This document shows positions 41,668-50,620 of a DNA stretch of 64,000 bases, piece by piece; position 1 is the stretch's first letter; each line of letters starts with the position of its first letter. The position numbers were made by a program, and so were the translations under genes. Below the pieces are notes generated by a model, which saw only the letters and a program-made list of their open reading frames with translations, made no database searches and had not been told where the DNA came from. The DNA comes from Deltaproteobacteria bacterium. Lineage in GTDB: Bacteria > Myxococcota > UBA727 > VGSZ01. The stretch spans positions 124,001 to 188,000 of the forward strand of contig JACOUT010000020.1 in the NCBI GenBank assembly GCA_016177705.1. The letters run 5' to 3'.

Positions 41668-42303
41668 ATGCGCTCGCCCCTCCTGTTCGCGCTCCCGGTG
41701 GCGTTGCTGCCTGCGCTGGTACCCGCCGCCGGCTGCCCCGCCGAGGTCGACTGCGCGCCCGCGCCCGCCGAGGGCGACGGTGAGGCGGCCGACGAGGACG
41801 TCGTCTACGGTGGCCTCGGCAACGACGAGGTCTGGCTGACGCTGTACGACGCCAAGGGGCGCGCCGAGCCGGGCGACCAGGCGGCTCGGCCGATAGTGCC
41901 GGCGCAGGGGCAGGTGCTGCCCGGCGCAGGCCTGCCCACCTTCGAGTGGGAGTCCGACCTCAAGCTCGCGCTCGGCCCCAACTTGCCAACGCCGCTGTTG
42001 CCGGCCGCGCGTCGCTCGCCCCTCGATGCCCTGACGCGCCTCCTGATCCCCTCGGCACATGCCCACCTGCCGCCGGTGACGAGCGACGCCTACCTGCTCG
42101 AGATCGCAGTGCCTGGCCTCGCGTGCCCGAGGAGCATCGTCACCACCGGCCTGCTGCACACGCTCGACGAGGCCACCTGGGCCGCGCTCAAGGGCGCCCC
42201 CGGGCAGGACCTGACGCTCACCATCTGGAGCGCCTACCTGTCGACCGGCGTACCGACCGAGGGACCGTTCGTCTCCGACCCCGTCGCCTTCCGGGTAGAG
42301 TAA
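41668..42303 (+). CDS. Lipoprotein of unknown function
   Basis: Protein of 211 residues from ATG 41668. The signal peptide ends in the lipobox PAAGC. A short spacer rich in Glu, Ala and Asp follows, then a domain with no family I recognise. The middle part (GLPTFEWESDLKLALGP) and the closing PFVSDPVAFRVE suggest a beta sandwich similar to those that judge a value from another protein, but this is weak. It lies 5 bases upstream of the next lipoprotein gene, so the two are co-transcribed, together with the diheme cytochrome. Confidence 0.78.
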   Translation: MRSPLLFALPVALLPALVPAAGCPAEVDCAPAPAEGDGEAADEDVVYGGLGNDEVWLTLYDAKGRAEPGDQAARPIVPAQGQVLPGAGLPTFEWESDLKLALGPNLPTPLLPAARRSPLDALTRLLIPSAHAHLPPVTSDAYLLEIAVPGLACPRSIVTTGLLHTLDEATWAALKGAPGQDLTLTIWSAYLSTGVPTEGPFVSDPVAFRVE

Positions 42304-42308
42304 CGGCC

Positions 42309-43580
42309 ATGCCGCGGCTTGCGCGGGTGCTTCCTCCCCTGCTCGCGTCGACGGCGCTCGCGGCCGCCGGCTGCCGGCTCGACCCGGCGGCGCTGCCCGA
42401 GATGAGCTACGCCGTCCCCGACGCGGAGGTTTGGGCCGCACCCGCGTCGGTGCCGGCGCCGGGGCCGGGCGAAGGGCGCATCTACGTCACCAACAACCTC
42501 GACGACAGCTACAGCGTGCTCGACCTCGACGCCGCCGAGGCCGGCGCCCCGCTCGTGCTCGGCCGCCTGCCGGTGGGGCTGACGCCGGTCGAGCGCGAGG
42601 GGCCGCACCACGTGGCGGCCGACGCGAGCGGCAGCTACGTCTACGTCGGCATCTCCAACTTCGTGCCGGGCGCCGGCGTCGGGCTGCCGCACGGCAACCA
42701 CGGCACCGGCACGCAGCCGGGCTACGCGCTCCGCCTGCGCGTCGACAACAGCCGCGTCGACACCAGCGTCCGCCTCGACCCGAACCCGGGCGACATCCGC
42801 CTCACCCCCGACGGTCGGCTGCTGTTGGTCACGCACTTCGACGTCGCCAAGATCACCGCCGCCACCGCGGCCGGCATCGAGAGCGGGCCCGCGCTCGACG
42901 CGCGCCTGGCCATCATCGACGTCGCCAGCATGGACCTGCCGACCATGGTGACCTTGTGCCCGGCGCCGCACGGCGTCGGCATCACCGCCGACTCGCGCAC
43001 CGCCGTCACCTCGTGCCAGAGCGACGAGGCGGCCGTGGTCGACCTCACCGATGACGGCTTCCCGGTGCGGCGCGTGTCGCTGCTCGACGCCCCCGGCACC
43101 GCCGCGTCGCCGGCCTGCGCGCCCTACGCCATCACCATGGATGAGCAGCCGGGCCGCAGCACGGCGTGGGTGAGCTGCTACGCCGACGGCAGGGTGGTGG
43201 CGGTCGATGTCACGGGCGGCGCCGCCACAGCCGCGCGCGACGGCCGCGTCCTGCAGCTCCAAGGGCGCGCCATCTTCGGTCATGCCGTGCTCGGGCGCCT
43301 GGTGATCGCGCACCAGGGCACCGACGGCATCAGCGTGTTCGACACCACCGGCGACGCGCCCACCTTCGTCTCGACGCGCCCGCTGGTCGGCGAGCCCTGC
43401 GTGTTGCCGCACTACGCGCGCTGGTCCGAGGGCGGCTCGATCTTCCTCGTGTGCGAGGGCGACAAACGCACGCCCGGCACCTTCCTGGTGCTCGAGGCTG
43501 CCGCTCCACACGCCGTCAAGGGCAGCGTGGCGCTCGGGCTGTTCCCCGACGACATGGCCGTGCTGCGGAGGGCGCCGTGA
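42309..43580 (+). CDS. YVTN-type beta-propeller lipoprotein
   Basis: Protein of 423 residues from ATG 42309. Lipobox AAAGC follows a short signal. The mature part has repeated strands of the YVTN/lactonase type (GRIYVTNNLDDSYSVLDLD, VAADASGSYVYVGISN, DIRLTPDGRLLLVTH, GITADSRTAVTSC, RVVAVDVTGG). Proteins like this are common partners of di-heme cytochromes and of MauG/cytochrome peroxidase-type proteins, serving as surface scaffolds. Here it overlaps the start of the diheme gene (GTGA), so the two are made together. Confidence 0.85.
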   Translation: MPRLARVLPPLLASTALAAAGCRLDPAALPEMSYAVPDAEVWAAPASVPAPGPGEGRIYVTNNLDDSYSVLDLDAAEAGAPLVLGRLPVGLTPVEREGPHHVAADASGSYVYVGISNFVPGAGVGLPHGNHGTGTQPGYALRLRVDNSRVDTSVRLDPNPGDIRLTPDGRLLLVTHFDVAKITAATAAGIESGPALDARLAIIDVASMDLPTMVTLCPAPHGVGITADSRTAVTSCQSDEAAVVDLTDDGFPVRRVSLLDAPGTAASPACAPYAITMDEQPGRSTAWVSCYADGRVVAVDVTGGAATAARDGRVLQLQGRAIFGHAVLGRLVIAHQGTDGISVFDTTGDAPTFVSTRPLVGEPCVLPHYARWSEGGSIFLVCEGDKRTPGTFLVLEAAAPHAVKGSVALGLFPDDMAVLRRAP

Positions 43581-44266
43581 GGCGGCCGTTGGCGTGGTGC
43601 CTGCCGCTCGTGCTCGGCGCCGGCTGCGGCGTGCCTAGCGCGCGAGAGGTGGGCGAGCAGCTCTTCACCGATCCCCGCTTCTCGCTGTCCGAGACCAACG
43701 CCTTCGCCTGCGCCACCTGTCACGCCGTCGACGCCGAGGACACGCGCATGCTCACCGGCGCCAACCTGGTCGGCGCCACCGCCCGGCCGAGCTACTGGGG
43801 CGGCTTCGAGACCACGATGCTCGACGCCAGCAACGTGTGCCTGACGCGCTTCATGCGCGGCGGGCTGCTCGCGGCCGACGAGCCGCGTGGCCGCGCTCTC
43901 TACGAGTACCTGCGCTCGCTCGGCACCGAACAAGGCAAGGACGCCGTGCCCTTCACCGTCGTCGAGAACACCACCAGCCTCGAGCGCGGCGACGCCGCAC
44001 GCGGCGCCGAGGTGTGGCAGCGTGCCTGCGCCGGCTGCCACGGCGAGCCCCACACCGGCGAGGGTCGTCTCGACGACAGCGCGGTGTCGGTACCCGAGGC
44101 GAGCGCCGCCTTCGCGGCGTCGCTCGGCTTCACGACCGACGCGGTGGTGATCGAGAAGGTGCGTCACGGCGTGTTCTTCAACATCGGCGGCACCATGCCG
44201 CCCTCCTCGCTCGAGGTGCTCACCGACGAGGATCTCGGCGCCCTGCTCGCCTACCTGGAGATCTGA
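43577..44266 (+). CDS. Diheme c-type lipoprotein, related to cytochrome c peroxidase/MauG-type proteins
   Basis: Protein of 229 residues from GTG 43577, overlapping the propeller stop. A lipobox (LGAGC) ends a short signal. Two heme sites, CATCHAVD and CAGCHGEPHTG, lie about 110 residues apart, the spacing of two cytochrome c domains. The opening phrase GEQLFTDPRFSLSETNAFAC resembles the start of MauG/di-heme peroxidases (LFFDPRLS..) but the protein is much shorter than those enzymes (about 330 or more residues), so it may be a reduced form or a plain electron carrier. It closes the multiheme region. Confidence 0.85.
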   Translation: MRRPLAWCLPLVLGAGCGVPSAREVGEQLFTDPRFSLSETNAFACATCHAVDAEDTRMLTGANLVGATARPSYWGGFETTMLDASNVCLTRFMRGGLLAADEPRGRALYEYLRSLGTEQGKDAVPFTVVENTTSLERGDAARGAEVWQRACAGCHGEPHTGEGRLDDSAVSVPEASAAFAASLGFTTDAVVIEKVRHGVFFNIGGTMPPSSLEVLTDEDLGALLAYLEI

Positions 44267-44270
44267 GCCG

Positions 44271-44540
44271 ATGCGCGCACCGCACGAACCGAGCGACGAG
44301 TCCGACGACAGCACGGCCGCGCGCCTCGTCGAGGTCGAGGTCAAGCTGGCGTTCCATCAGCAGACCATCGCGGACCTGTCCCAGGCGCTGGTCGAGAAGG
44401 AGCGACGCATCACCGCGCTCGAGCGCCAGGTCGAACACCTCGAGAAGGCGATGCGCGTGCTCGCCCAGCGCGCCGGTACGTCACCGGGTGAGGTGCTCGG
44501 CGCCCACCCCGAGGACGATCCCGTGCCGCGCTCGGGCTGA
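44271..44540 (+). CDS. slyX: SlyX family protein
   Basis: Protein of 89 residues. A coiled coil runs from about residue 17 to 66 (RLVEVEVKLAFHQQTIADLS, QALVEKERRITALERQVEHL), which matches SlyX: VKLAFHQQTI and the heptad pattern are family landmarks. The function of SlyX is unknown; it was linked to lysis by phage phiX174 only by name. It starts 4 bases after the diheme gene stop, probably by chance of operon layout. Confidence 0.82.
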   Translation: MRAPHEPSDESDDSTAARLVEVEVKLAFHQQTIADLSQALVEKERRITALERQVEHLEKAMRVLAQRAGTSPGEVLGAHPEDDPVPRSG

Positions 44541-44556
44541 CGCACAGAGTTGCAGA

Positions 44557-44982
44557 TCAGGGTGGGTCGGGCGGGCAGATGGTGGCGCCCTCGGCGGCGC
44601 TGTGCACCTGAATCTCGAGCTCGACGGCGCTGTCGCGCTCGAGCGTGATGACGCCGCTGCAGCCGCGCGCCACGTAGGAGGTGGCCTGCTCGCACTCCGC
44701 GGCGGCACCGGTCTGGCAGCCGATGACGTCGACGTAGAACGGCGATCCGGGCGGCACCGGCGCCAACTGCTCGTCGGGGAAGGAGTGCACCTCGAAGGGC
44801 CCGAACACGTCGGCCTGGGTCTCGGCGATCTCGCGGATCAAGAGCTTGACGTAGGGCGGCGTAGCCGCGAGGTCGTCGGCGCGCACCAGCACGAGCGTGA
44901 GCTGCGGCTGACAGGCCCCGGCGCCGAGCGCCGCGACCATGCACACGAGCGCGACCGCGCGACCGTTAGAGCCGCGACGCAT
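44557..44982 (-). CDS. Small lipoprotein of unknown function
   Basis: Protein of 141 residues from ATG 44982. The signal ends in the lipobox GAGAC. The mature part has four further Cys residues (CQTG, CEQ, CSG and CPPD) that may form disulfides, and a beta-rich pattern. It overlaps the end of the PEGA protein gene by 17 bases, so it is co-transcribed with it. No family is recognised. Confidence 0.75.
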   Translation of the reverse strand: MRRGSNGRAVALVCMVAALGAGACQPQLTLVLVRADDLAATPPYVKLLIREIAETQADVFGPFEVHSFPDEQLAPVPPGSPFYVDVIGCQTGAAAECEQATSYVARGCSGVITLERDSAVELEIQVHSAAEGATICPPDPP

Positions 44983-46210
44983 CGACGCCGAACGTAAAGT
45001 TCTCATCCTTCTGCACCTCGCGCAGCACCACGGCCACCGTCGCCACGCCCACCACCACCACCACCACGGCGCCGCCGATGATGGCCGACGCCAGCACCGC
45101 CGGCGAGATCTCGAGCTGCTCCTCCTCCTCGGTGGTGCCGGTGCCGCCGAACAGCTTGGGGCGCAGCGTGTGCGGGTCGTCCGCGGAGGCCTGGTCGAGC
45201 CAGGCATCGCCGCTCTTCTCGAGCAGCCCCTCGATCAGCTCGTAGGTGGCGCGGTCGCGGTCGTTCTCGTTGTCGGGCACGCGCACGCCCGCCACCACCG
45301 CCACCTCGCCGGCGATGATACGCGCGCCGATCACCTCCACCTGCTTGCCGGCAGGGAGCAGCACCACCACCAGCGCGTCGTCGTCGACGTCGGAGACCGC
45401 CTCGACCAGGCGGGCCGCGCCGAGCGGCTGCTCGAGCAACTGCGTCACCTCGCGCGCGGCCGCACCCTTTTTGCTGCCAACCTTGGCGACCACGCGCGCG
45501 TCCTCGTCGCCCAGCTCGACACGCTGCACGAATCGCCCGCGAGCGCTGGTCACGGTCAGATAGTGGACGCCCGGCGTGAGCCCCTCGATGACCAGCGGCG
45601 CCTTCCCTTGCCGCTTGCCGTCGAGCATGACGGTGGCGCCGTTCGGCTTGCTCTCCACCTGCAGCGCCACCGGCGGCAGCGAGCGCAGCTCGTCGCCCAC
45701 GTCGTCGATGTGGCGCATCAGCTCCTTGGGGGTGCGCGAGCGGCTCGGCGCCCAGCCGGGCTCGACCGCGAGCAGCGCCGCGATGGCCGCGTCGGCGGCG
45801 GCGGCTCGCTTGAGGCCGACCGCCGCGAGCGCCCGCATCGCGTGGATGTCGCGGAACAGCGCCCAGGCGGAGCGCTCGGCGGAGAAGGCGGGGCCACGCT
45901 CGAACTCGGCAAGCGCGTCGTCGGCGTCGGCCAGGCACTCGGTGAGCCGGTTCTCCGAGTAGGCCGCTGCGGCGTCGTCGAGCGCAGCGCGCGCCTTGGC
46001 CAGGCTGCCCTCGGCGTCGTCGCCGGCGGTGCCGCGTGTGTCGAGCACCTTGACGCCGTGGCGCGCCACCGCAGCCTCGAGCGCGCCGCGAAACGCCTGG
46101 GTGGTCTCGCCGGCCAGGCCGCCGCGTGACGCCGCGCCGACGTAGACGGGCGCCGCCTGCGCCGCCGCGGCTGTCGCGAGGGCAAGGGCCAGGAGGAGCG
46201 AGCGACGCAC
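44966..46210 (-). CDS. PEGA-domain exported protein with C-terminal membrane helix
   Basis: Protein of 414 residues if started at GTG 46210, which puts a signal peptide (LLLALALATAAAAQAAP) at the N-terminus. The region to about residue 190 is alpha-helical and TPR-like (AAYSENRLTECLADADDALA). A PEGA domain follows (VALQVESKPNGATVMLDGKR, APLVIEGLTPGVHYLTV). Near the C-terminus is one helix (AVVVVVVGVATVAVVL). PEGA proteins are usually bound to the envelope. It is divergent from the PEGA kinase at 46297, which suggests the two work in one pathway. Confidence 0.8.
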   Translation of the reverse strand: MRRSLLLALALATAAAAQAAPVYVGAASRGGLAGETTQAFRGALEAAVARHGVKVLDTRGTAGDDAEGSLAKARAALDDAAAAYSENRLTECLADADDALAEFERGPAFSAERSAWALFRDIHAMRALAAVGLKRAAAADAAIAALLAVEPGWAPSRSRTPKELMRHIDDVGDELRSLPPVALQVESKPNGATVMLDGKRQGKAPLVIEGLTPGVHYLTVTSARGRFVQRVELGDEDARVVAKVGSKKGAAAREVTQLLEQPLGAARLVEAVSDVDDDALVVVLLPAGKQVEVIGARIIAGEVAVVAGVRVPDNENDRDRATYELIEGLLEKSGDAWLDQASADDPHTLRPKLFGGTGTTEEEEQLEISPAVLASAIIGGAVVVVVVGVATVAVVLREVQKDENFTFGVDASRL

Positions 46211-46296
46211 GACGTCATGGTGCCCAAGGGACCGGCCGTGACGCAAGTCGCCGAGAAGGCGACGTAGCGGCCCTGGATCCGTACAATCCGAACCGG

Positions 46297-48372
46297 ATGT
46301 CCGACGACGCGAACCGCGGGGGCGCGGAGCAGCTTGGCCGCTACACCCTGGTGCGCCGCATCGGCAAGGGCGGCATGGGCGAGGTCTGGCTCGCCAAGGC
46401 CACCGGCGCCCACGGCTTCGAGAAGCCGGTGGCCATCAAGCGCATCCTGCCGCAGTTCTCGTCGAACCCGCACATCGTCAACATGCTGGTCGACGAGGCG
46501 CGCATCTGCGTGCTGCTCTCCCATCCGAACGTGGTGCAGGTGCTCGAGCTCGGCGAGGACCAGGGCGAGTACTTCATCGCCATGGAGTACGTCGAGGGTC
46601 AGGCGTTGTCGCGCCTGATGCGCAAGCTCAGGAAGCAGGGCAAGCGCCTCGAGGCGCTCGAGGCCTGCTACATCGCCATCCAGCTCCTCGAGGGGCTGCA
46701 CGCGGCACACATCCAGAAGGACAATCGAGGCAAGCCGGCGCACATCATCCACCGCGACGTCAGCCCACAGAACGTGCTGCTGTCCTCGAACGGCCAGATC
46801 AAGGTCATCGACTTCGGCATCGCGCGCGCGCGCGAGCGCCTCGAGGTCACGCAGGGCACCAACGTCAAGGGCAAGCTGCGCTACATGGCGCCCGAACAGA
46901 TCGCCCCCAAGGTGGTCAAGGGCGCGGCGCTCGATCATCGCGTCGACGTGTTCGCCGCCGGCATCGTGCTCTTCGAGATGCTGGCGGGCCGCCAGCGCTT
47001 CCCCGGCGACAACGAGATCGAGCTGATGGACGCGATCCTCAAAGAGGACACGCCCGACCTGTGCCGGGAGGGCCTGATCGATCGCCCGTTGATGGACATC
47101 CTCGACGCCGCGCTCGAGAAGGACCGCGAGCGGCGCTACCCGGACGCGGCCGCGTTCGCCGCCCAGCTTCGCAGCTACCTGTACAAGCGCGACCCAGGCT
47201 TCACCGCCGAGCGCATCGCCAAGCGGCTGCGCGAGGCCTTCGCCGGCGGCGCCGACGCCGAGAAGAGCGAGCCGCGCCGCGAGGCCACCCGACCCGCGCC
47301 CGACCCACTCACGTCCGCGAGCGAGACGCCGCTGCACGGCGGCGGCACGGAGGACCGCGAGGCGACGCGCACGGCCTTCCGCCCCAAGGAGACGCGCGGC
47401 GGCGGTGGCCGCGCCACGCCCGCCACCGAGGGCGCGCCCGTGCAGGCCAACGACCCGACGCGCGTGCGCAGGAAGGGCCGCGGCAAGGGGCGCTCGCTCG
47501 TGCCGCTCGCGGCCGGTCTGCTGCTCGGCGTCGCCGCGCTCGGCGGCCTGTACCTGGCGTTTCGACCCCGCGTCCCAACCGTCGAGGCCGGGACCGGTCC
47601 AGCGGCCATGACGACGCCACCCGTCGCCACGTCCCCGACCAACACCGCGCCGCCACCGGTCGCCACGGTACCGCCGGTCGCGGTGACGCCGTCTCCCGCG
47701 CCGCCGAGCCCGCCGCCCCCTGACGGGGCCGGCGTGGTGGTGACCGTCGTGGCCGAGCCGGCGACGGCGCGCATCTCGCTCGCCTCCCAGCCCGACCCGA
47801 AGTACGTCTCACCCGCCCTGTTGAAGCTGATGCGCGGCGAGGCGGTGCAGGTCGTCGTCGAGGCCGACGGCTACGAGACGGCGCGCCGTGCGCTGGTCGC
47901 CGATCAAGCGCAGCAGCTCAGCGTCGTGCTGGCGCCGCTGCCGGTCGACCTGGTGATCCACGTCTACCCGCATGACGCGGTCGTCACCGTCAATGGCGCG
48001 CCCGCCAAGGCGGGCATGAAGGTACGACCGGGCGTGCCGGTCGAGGTGCGCGCCGAGCACCCGTTCGCCGTCGCGCGCGTGGTGAGCGAGACGCCGGTGC
48101 CCGGCCGGCCGTTCGTCGTCGAGCTGCGCCTCGACGAGGTCGAGAGCCGTCGGACGGCGCGCATGGCCAAGGGCACACTGGTGATCGACTCGCGGCCGAT
48201 CGGCGCCGACATCTGGGTCGACGGCCGCAAGCTCGCGGGCCTGACCCCCCACAGCGAGCCCGTCATCGCCGGCAGCCATCGCGTCACCGTCCGCCTCGGC
48301 AACAGCGAGCAGACCTTCACGGTGGACGTTGGTGACGGCGAGAAGGCCCCCGTCACCGCCCTGCTCGAATAG
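46297..48372 (+). CDS. Hanks-type Ser/Thr protein kinase with extracytoplasmic PEGA-like repeats
   Basis: Protein of 691 residues from ATG 46297. The kinase domain (about residues 13-290) has the P-loop IGKGGMGEVW, the VAIKRI Lys, the catalytic loop HRDVSPQNVLL, the DFGIAR motif and the MAPEQ activation segment; all catalytic residues are there, and V-S replaces L-K in the catalytic loop as in many myxobacterial kinases. A basic linker leads to one transmembrane helix (SLVPLAAGLLLGVAALGGLY, about 400-420). The outer part is Pro/Thr-rich and then contains PEGA-like repeats (VVTVVAEPATARISL, VIDSRPIGADIWVDGRKLAG). It probably senses an envelope state. It faces the PEGA protein gene across 86 bases. 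Confidence 0.92.
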   Translation: MSDDANRGGAEQLGRYTLVRRIGKGGMGEVWLAKATGAHGFEKPVAIKRILPQFSSNPHIVNMLVDEARICVLLSHPNVVQVLELGEDQGEYFIAMEYVEGQALSRLMRKLRKQGKRLEALEACYIAIQLLEGLHAAHIQKDNRGKPAHIIHRDVSPQNVLLSSNGQIKVIDFGIARARERLEVTQGTNVKGKLRYMAPEQIAPKVVKGAALDHRVDVFAAGIVLFEMLAGRQRFPGDNEIELMDAILKEDTPDLCREGLIDRPLMDILDAALEKDRERRYPDAAAFAAQLRSYLYKRDPGFTAERIAKRLREAFAGGADAEKSEPRREATRPAPDPLTSASETPLHGGGTEDREATRTAFRPKETRGGGGRATPATEGAPVQANDPTRVRRKGRGKGRSLVPLAAGLLLGVAALGGLYLAFRPRVPTVEAGTGPAAMTTPPVATSPTNTAPPPVATVPPVAVTPSPAPPSPPPPDGAGVVVTVVAEPATARISLASQPDPKYVSPALLKLMRGEAVQVVVEADGYETARRALVADQAQQLSVVLAPLPVDLVIHVYPHDAVVTVNGAPAKAGMKVRPGVPVEVRAEHPFAVARVVSETPVPGRPFVVELRLDEVESRRTARMAKGTLVIDSRPIGADIWVDGRKLAGLTPHSEPVIAGSHRVTVRLGNSEQTFTVDVGDGEKAPVTALLE

Positions 48373-48516
48373 GCATCAGCGAGGACCGCACGGTCGGTCG
48401 TACCGCCGGTGGCGTCCGGACGCGCGGATCTTCATGTGTGACGCAAGGCGCAAATGTAGGCAACGCGCCCACAGGTCCGCCCGATACCCGCTGCAACAAC
48501 AACGGGAGAGGGAACC

Positions 48517-49344
48517 ATGAGCATCACCACCGTCAACAAGGCCATCACCAACGCGCTGAAGGACCGTCACGTCACCCTGGCCGAGATCAACGCCATCGAG
48601 AAGGCGACCAAGCCCGACATCTCGAACGTCGAGGCCAAGGCCATCGAGGATCTGCACCGCAGGGTGACCACGGCACCGAGCGCTCCCCCGGGCGCGGTCG
48701 TCTGCTTCCCGACCACCATCGAGCGCGCCGCGCTCGACGAGCTGAACAAGTTCATCGGCGACAAGAACCTGCCCATCGGCAGCCACGAGAGCGTGATGCG
48801 CGACGGCATCAACGACTTCCTGTCGCGCGCGCGCCTCGGCACGCCCAAGACCGAGCTGCCCAAGAGCCTGTCGAAGCTGATGGAGCTCGATCTGGCCGTC
48901 GGCCCGCAGCCGCTCGGCGGCTGGCAGCGCAAGGCGTTCGTCGACGTCGCCAAGAAGCGCTTCTACCTGGTCGAGACCCGCCCGACGCTCAACGACAACA
49001 CCCGCGTGTGGGGCCCGCTCGCGCTGCCCAAGGCGCAGGCGCCCGCGCAGAACGGCGTCAGCGCCGCGCGTGTCGAGGAGCTGCGCCGTGAGTTCGGCTC
49101 GCTCTCGCAGCGCGGCCTGATCCACTACAAGCACGACGGCCTGCCGCTCGGCACGCGCATGGTCGAGGTGCCGCTGATGCGCGAGCGTCACCCGGACGGC
49201 TACGCCTACTCGGCGCTCATCCCGGTCGGCGCGCTGTCGCCCACCGCGCCGATGGCCGACCCGAACCAGGTCAAGGAGTTCTACGTGCGCCGCACCGGCG
49301 GCCTGGCCGGCAAGACCGACTACGCGGGCCCGTTCACGCTCTGA
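48517..49344 (+). CDS. Soluble protein of unknown function
   Basis: Protein of 275 residues from ATG 48517, with a purine-rich ribosome-binding site (GGGAGAGGG) just before it. No signal peptide, membrane segment or known motif is seen. The first 50 residues are helical and charged (TNALKDRHVTLAEINAIEKA); the rest mixes strands and loops with a closing phrase VKEFYVRRTGGLAGKTDYAG. It stands alone: 144 bases after the kinase and followed by a perfect 13-bp terminator stem. Clean signals and even codon use suggest strong expression. I do not assign a function. Confidence 0.8.
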   Translation: MSITTVNKAITNALKDRHVTLAEINAIEKATKPDISNVEAKAIEDLHRRVTTAPSAPPGAVVCFPTTIERAALDELNKFIGDKNLPIGSHESVMRDGINDFLSRARLGTPKTELPKSLSKLMELDLAVGPQPLGGWQRKAFVDVAKKRFYLVETRPTLNDNTRVWGPLALPKAQAPAQNGVSAARVEELRREFGSLSQRGLIHYKHDGLPLGTRMVEVPLMRERHPDGYAYSALIPVGALSPTAPMADPNQVKEFYVRRTGGLAGKTDYAGPFTL

Positions 49345-49388
49345 GCGAAGCGATGCGTCTCACGTCGCGCCCCAGGTGGGCGCGACCA

Positions 49389-49423
49389 CGCGGGCGGCAC
49401 CACGGTGCCGCCCGCGGCGTTTT
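49389..49423 (+). terminator. Rho-independent terminator with a perfect 13-bp stem
   Basis: CGCGGGCGGCACC (49389-49401) is followed by AC and its exact complement GGTGCCGCCCGCG (49404-49416), then GCG and four Ts. It lies 45 bases after the unknown-protein gene. The T run is short, but the stem is very stable. Confidence 0.8.
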
Positions 49424-49541
49424 CGGCGCGCTGCCGCCTGATCTCGAAAAGCCCTGGCCCACCTGAATTCAGCAGCTTAGCACACGACATACGACAGTTT
49501 CTGACGGGTTTGGCGCCAAGGGTGAGCCCAGGAGCCGCGCC

Positions 49542-50219
49542 ATGCCGTCCACGACCGTCGCCGTTTCCCCCCGCACCCCCCGCCACGCACCCGCCGGCCG
49601 TCCCAGGACCGGGAGGCCGACCACCAGCGGCCCGTCGCTCGACGAGCTGGCGCTGGCGGCCCAACGAGGTGAGCGCGCGGCGGTCGAGCGCTTCCTGGCC
49701 CGCCTGACCGAGCGCGTGCGACCGCTGGTGCGCCACAAGGTGTGCGTGCTCGGCGCCGGCGCGCTCTCCATCGACGAGGCCGCCGACATCACGCAGGAGG
49801 TGGTGCTGGCCGCGTGGCGCTTCGACCTGCCGCGCTTCCGGCCCGAGCTCGGCTCCTTCACCACCTTCCTGTCGCGCCGGCTCGCCTGGCACGTGCTCGA
49901 CGCCGCCCGGCAGCGCGCGCGCACCCGCCACGAGGCGCTCGACGAGCGCACGCTCGACGCCCCCTCGGAGACCGACCCCGAGACGCTGCTCGCGTTGGCC
50001 GCGCTCGAGACCTCGCTCACACTCTTGGTGCCGCAGCTCGAGCTGGCGCTCGGCGACCTCGGCGACGACGAGCGCTACGTCGTGCAGCGGCACGATCTCG
50101 AGGGCGCGCGCCTGTGCGACGTGGCGGCCGAGCTGGGGCGCAACGTCTCGAACGCGTGCCGCGCGCGCCAGCGGGCGCTCCGGCAGCTCTCGAGGAAGCT
50201 CGAGGCGCTGGCGGTGTAG
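49542..50219 (+). CDS. RNA polymerase sigma factor of the sigma-70/ECF type
   Basis: Protein of 225 residues from ATG 49542, with AGGAG at 49530-49534. After a Pro/Arg-rich N-terminal tail, region 2 is visible (LDELALAAQRGERAAVERFL, DEAADITQEVVLAAWRFDLP, and the FTTFLSRRLAWHVLDAARQR segment) and region 4 near the C-terminus (GDDERYVVQRHDLEGARLCD, VAAELGRNVSNACRARQRAL). There is no region 3, so it is ECF-like. An anti-sigma gene is not next to it. The AbrB/PIN pair follows by 68 bases. Confidence 0.85.
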   Translation: MPSTTVAVSPRTPRHAPAGRPRTGRPTTSGPSLDELALAAQRGERAAVERFLARLTERVRPLVRHKVCVLGAGALSIDEAADITQEVVLAAWRFDLPRFRPELGSFTTFLSRRLAWHVLDAARQRARTRHEALDERTLDAPSETDPETLLALAALETSLTLLVPQLELALGDLGDDERYVVQRHDLEGARLCDVAAELGRNVSNACRARQRALRQLSRKLEALAV

Positions 50220-50287
50220 GCGGGAGGTTGCGCCCCGTGGCCACCACCGCTATTCTTACCTCGTCTTACTTTTGTCGGGAGGCCCCC

Positions 50288-50620
50288 GTGGTCGCGATCG
50301 AGAGCACCCGCGTCTCCAGCAAGGGGCAGGTGGTCATCCCCAAGGCCGTGCGCGACCGGCTCGGCTTGCGCGAGGGCGATGAGCTGTCCGTCGAGGAGCT
50401 CGACGACGCCATCGTGCTGCGCGTGCGGCACCGAGCCGCCACCGGCGCGTTCGGCCCGCCGCTCACTGTCGACGAGCTGCTCGACAAGGTCGCCGGGCTC
50501 TACCAGGGCCCCAGGGTCGACGAGTCCGAGGCCAGACGCCGCATGCGAGCCGGCCTGCGGCAGCGGTGGACCGCGAACGGCACTGATGCTCCTCGGCGCG
50601 GCAAGCGGGTCGCGCGGTGA
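50288..50620 (+). CDS. AbrB/MazE-type antitoxin
   Basis: Protein of 110 residues from GTG 50288. The SpoVT-AbrB DNA-binding fold is clear: STRVSSKGQVVIPKAVRDRL, GLREGDELSVEEL, IVLRV. The C-terminal part (LTVDELLDKVAGLYQGPRVD) would wrap the toxin. It overlaps the PIN gene start (GTGA), the usual antitoxin-first order, and probably represses its own promoter. Confidence 0.9.
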   Translation: MVAIESTRVSSKGQVVIPKAVRDRLGLREGDELSVEELDDAIVLRVRHRAATGAFGPPLTVDELLDKVAGLYQGPRVDESEARRRMRAGLRQRWTANGTDAPRRGKRVAR

